43,586 bases of DNA from Guillardia theta CCMP2712 (taxonomy: Eukaryota; Cryptophyceae; Pyrenomonadales; Geminigeraceae). Each line of letters begins with the position of its first letter. The first letter of the stretch is position 1. Of the stretch, positions 41,561 to 43,586 are shown one piece after another. The position numbers and the translations under genes were made by a program. The notes beneath the pieces were generated by a model. It saw only the letters and a list, made by a program, of their open reading frames with translations, had not been told where the DNA came from and searched no databases. The DNA lies in the NCBI RefSeq assembly GCF_000315625.1, contig NW_005434430.1:1-43586 (forward strand). The letters run 5' to 3'.

Positions 41561-41934
41561 CGCACATCTACATTCCTCCTCCTCCTCCTCCTCCTCCTCC
41601 TCCTCCTCCTCCTCCTCCTCCTCCTCCCTCCTCCCTTCTCCTTCTCCTCCTGCTCCCTTCTCCTCCTCCTCTGCCCCTCCTTCGTAGTCTTCCCTCTCAG
41701 TCTCCTACTAGCTAGAAGAAGCATAGGATTTACTGGCAGAAGGTAAAAAGTGCCTCAAGCTAGACATAGTCCTCCCTCAATTTCATTGCTCTCGTTACCC
41801 CTCGAGGGTGGGGGTGATATTTGTACGGTGAACCAGGGGTGGGTATATCATTGATTCTCAGGGAATCCCAGGGTGGGTGAGGGAAAAGGAAGGGTGGGTG
41901 GTCTCGGCAGACTGGTTGACAAGACCCAACCGTC

Positions 41935-42226
41935 ATGGCCGACGCGAGCGAAGAAGTCGACGAGAGGAAGGAGGAGGAGGAGGAGCAGAAGCAGGAGCAG
42001 GAGGAGTTGAAGGAGGAAGAAGCGAAGGAGGAGGAGAAGCAGCAAGAGAAACCTGAAAAGAAGGAGGAGGAAGCCAAAGGAGGAGGAGGAGGAGGTAGTG
42101 GAGCATATCCCTGCGGTTATGTCGGAGGTGTCGACGATAGAGGAGATCGCAAGATTTTCCCATCGAAGCTCATCACGGAAGAGGCTCTTGGTATGCTCTG
42201 ATACTGATGCTGAAACCTGATGACGG

Positions 42227-42283
<57 letters not shown>

Positions 42284-43361
42284 TGCTTCTCATGATGATG
42301 ATGAGCTGAAGGAGATGGTGGAGATGACTTGGATGTTTCACTAGCTGTTTGCTCGAAGTTGACGGGCATGGAGGGGCTGCCCATGGATCAGGTGACCTGC
42401 TCCTCCTTGCACCAACTCATTCCCTCCTCCTCGTCCTCCTCCTCTCTCCCTCCTTCCTTCGTTGATATGGATGCTTGAAAGATCCTTGGAGAAGGTGTGA
42501 GCATGAACGAGGAGGAGTTTGCAGAGATCTGCAAGGTACGGGATGGAGAGTACAACGAGGAGGGGAGGGGAGGGGAGGGGAGGGGAGGGGAGGGAGGACA
42601 GAGGAGAGGAGGGGAGGGAAGAGGAAGGGAGGGGACATGGTTGAGCTTGAAGCAGGCAATGGAGGACGAGCAGGCAGACATCTACCGAGCGTGCTATTCT
42701 CATTTCCTAGAGTACTTTAAGAAGGTGGACGAGGAGGGGAAGGGGATGTTGATTGGAGACACGTTCAAGACGGTGCGTATGCCCAGTCATCCTCCCCCCC
42801 TTTTTGACTCAGCTCCATTGCTTTTCCCCTGTCCTGTCCTGTCCTGTCCTCTCTTGCTGTTGTCGTTCCATTCTGCCTCCCCTCACTCCACTCTTCCTGA
42901 CTCCTCTCCTCTGCTCTCCTCTCTTTCTCCTCTCTCTCTCCTCTCTCCTCTCCCCTCCTGTCCTCTTTCTCTCCTCTCCTCTCCTCTCTTCAGCAAAGTT
43001 TCCCTCCCTCTCCCGTCTTCTCTTTTGTCTCCTCATCTGTCTTTCAGGTCCTCACTGACATGGAGGGAGAATACGCCATGTCTTTCATGACCGAGAGGTC
43101 GTTAAGACCCCTGCTGCTGCTGTTGCCGCTGCCGCCGCCCCTGCAATCCCTACTCCTCTTTCATTAACCCCCCCCCTCCCTTCTCATCGCTCTTTCCCTT
43201 CCTCTGACTGCTGTCACAGGGCGCAGGAGCTGATCGCGTCAGCTGCAGGAGTGGCGGACGGGGGGAAGGGACTGGAGCCGCCGGCAGGAGAGGGCGACAT
43301 GGTCTTCTATGAAGACTTCTTGAGAAGAGAGCTCAAGTCTCCTCGCGACATGAAGCTCTGA
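41935..43361 (+). CDS. EF-hand-like protein with Glu/Lys-rich N-terminus, 221 aa
   Basis: Exons are 41935-42190, 42345-42391, 42482-42535, 42656-42772, 43048-43097 and 43220-43361. Every junction is in phase (666 nt). The first ~48 residues are a charged, Glu-rich, probably coiled or disordered segment (MADASEEVDERKEEEEEQKQ), then a Gly run. The fourth exon has FKKVDEEGKGMLIGDTFKT, helix-loop-helix in pattern with Gly at loop position 6, but lacking the usual acidic residues at positions 5 and 12, so calcium binding is doubtful. The C-terminal exon has a second possible pairing helix (GDMVFYEDFLRREL). The overall size and degenerate EF-hands recall EFCAB2/DRC8-type axonemal proteins, but I cannot confirm this. 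Introns carry a CTG repeat and GGGGA repeats. Confidence 0.65.
42227..42287. repeat. (CTG)n trinucleotide repeat in intron 1 of the EF-hand-like gene
   Basis: About 20 CTG units with one TTG interruption near the 3' end, on the coding strand of the intron 42191-42344. Confidence 0.9.
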
Positions 43362-43586
43362 AGGAAGAGGAGGAGGAGGAGGACAGGGAGAAAGTGGGAG
43401 AGGAGGAGAAGGAGGATGGGGAGGAGGGAGAGGAGGGGGATGATGGTCTTAGTGGTGCGGGGCTGATTAAAAAGCTGTCTCCGTGTAATCAAACATGGAG
43501 TTGACAGAAGAAGCAAAAGGGGCGGGAGGAGGAGAGGGAGATGGTGGGGGAAGGAGGAGGAGGATGACGGGAGTTAGAAGTCAGGA
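43362..43586. other. Window end, no supported gene
   Basis: GGA-rich low-complexity sequence follows the stop codon of the EF-hand-like gene. Nothing further can be supported. Confidence 0.5.

Noticed and set aside
41527-41724. Arg-rich frame over the CTC repeat
   Set aside because: Low-complexity product of a trinucleotide repeat.

Overview
The window looks like a subtelomeric end of a nuclear chromosome from a unicellular alga with a complex plastid, most likely a cryptophyte such as Guillardia theta. The reasons are: plant/algal-type telomere repeats (CCCTAAA); intron-rich genes with introns mostly 41-60 nt long and GT-AG ends; a plastid-type bipartite leader with Phe directly after the signal peptide; and eukaryote-only genes (SNU13, ataxin-2, a calcium-channel alpha2-delta-like protein, a Fanzor nuclease). 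The species is an inference; I could run no search. Exon models were assembled by eye from reading frame, splice signals and family conservation.

Layout. 1-7.5 kb is subtelomeric: units carrying a ~715-codon unrecognised gene, separated by short telomere-repeat tracts that all run in the same orientation (telomere to the left), plus a ~37-copy 20-bp minisatellite. One unit is intact, one has frame breaks, and others are fragments, one ending exactly in a telomere repeat. At 7.8-8.3 kb lies a single-exon gene resembling phage Api92-type proteins. 8.3-10.6 kb holds nothing I can support. From 10.6 kb on there is ordinary, densely intron-split gene space: SNU13 (-), an unrecognised small protein (+), an unrecognised acidic/Lys-rich protein (-), a 529-bp assembly gap with a 15-bp minisatellite, a GNAT acetyltransferase (-), a SPRY-domain protein (+) and a plastid-targeted Mpv17/PMP22-family protein (-).

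At 24.4-26.5 kb lies a Fanzor (eukaryotic TnpB-like RNA-guided nuclease) with all RuvC parts and the zinc ribbon recognisable, one intron and one single-base frame break. It is flanked by two striking hairpins with T-runs. Then come a weak gene (27.1-27.6 kb), an armadillo-repeat pseudogene (-), an ankyrin-repeat gene whose first intron carries a tandem repeat that copies its own 5' splice site, a 1345-residue VWA/Cache/alpha2-delta-like membrane protein (-), an ataxin-2 homologue with SM-ATX, LsmAD and PAM2 (+), a small Asp/Ala-repeat protein (weak), and a degenerate EF-hand protein (+).

The genes are independent eukaryotic transcription units, not an operon; no shared pathway is evident, although SNU13 and ataxin-2 both act in RNA metabolism. 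Several otherwise convincing genes contain one isolated single-base frame break, so sequencing error and real decay cannot be separated here. No promoter motif could be called with confidence.
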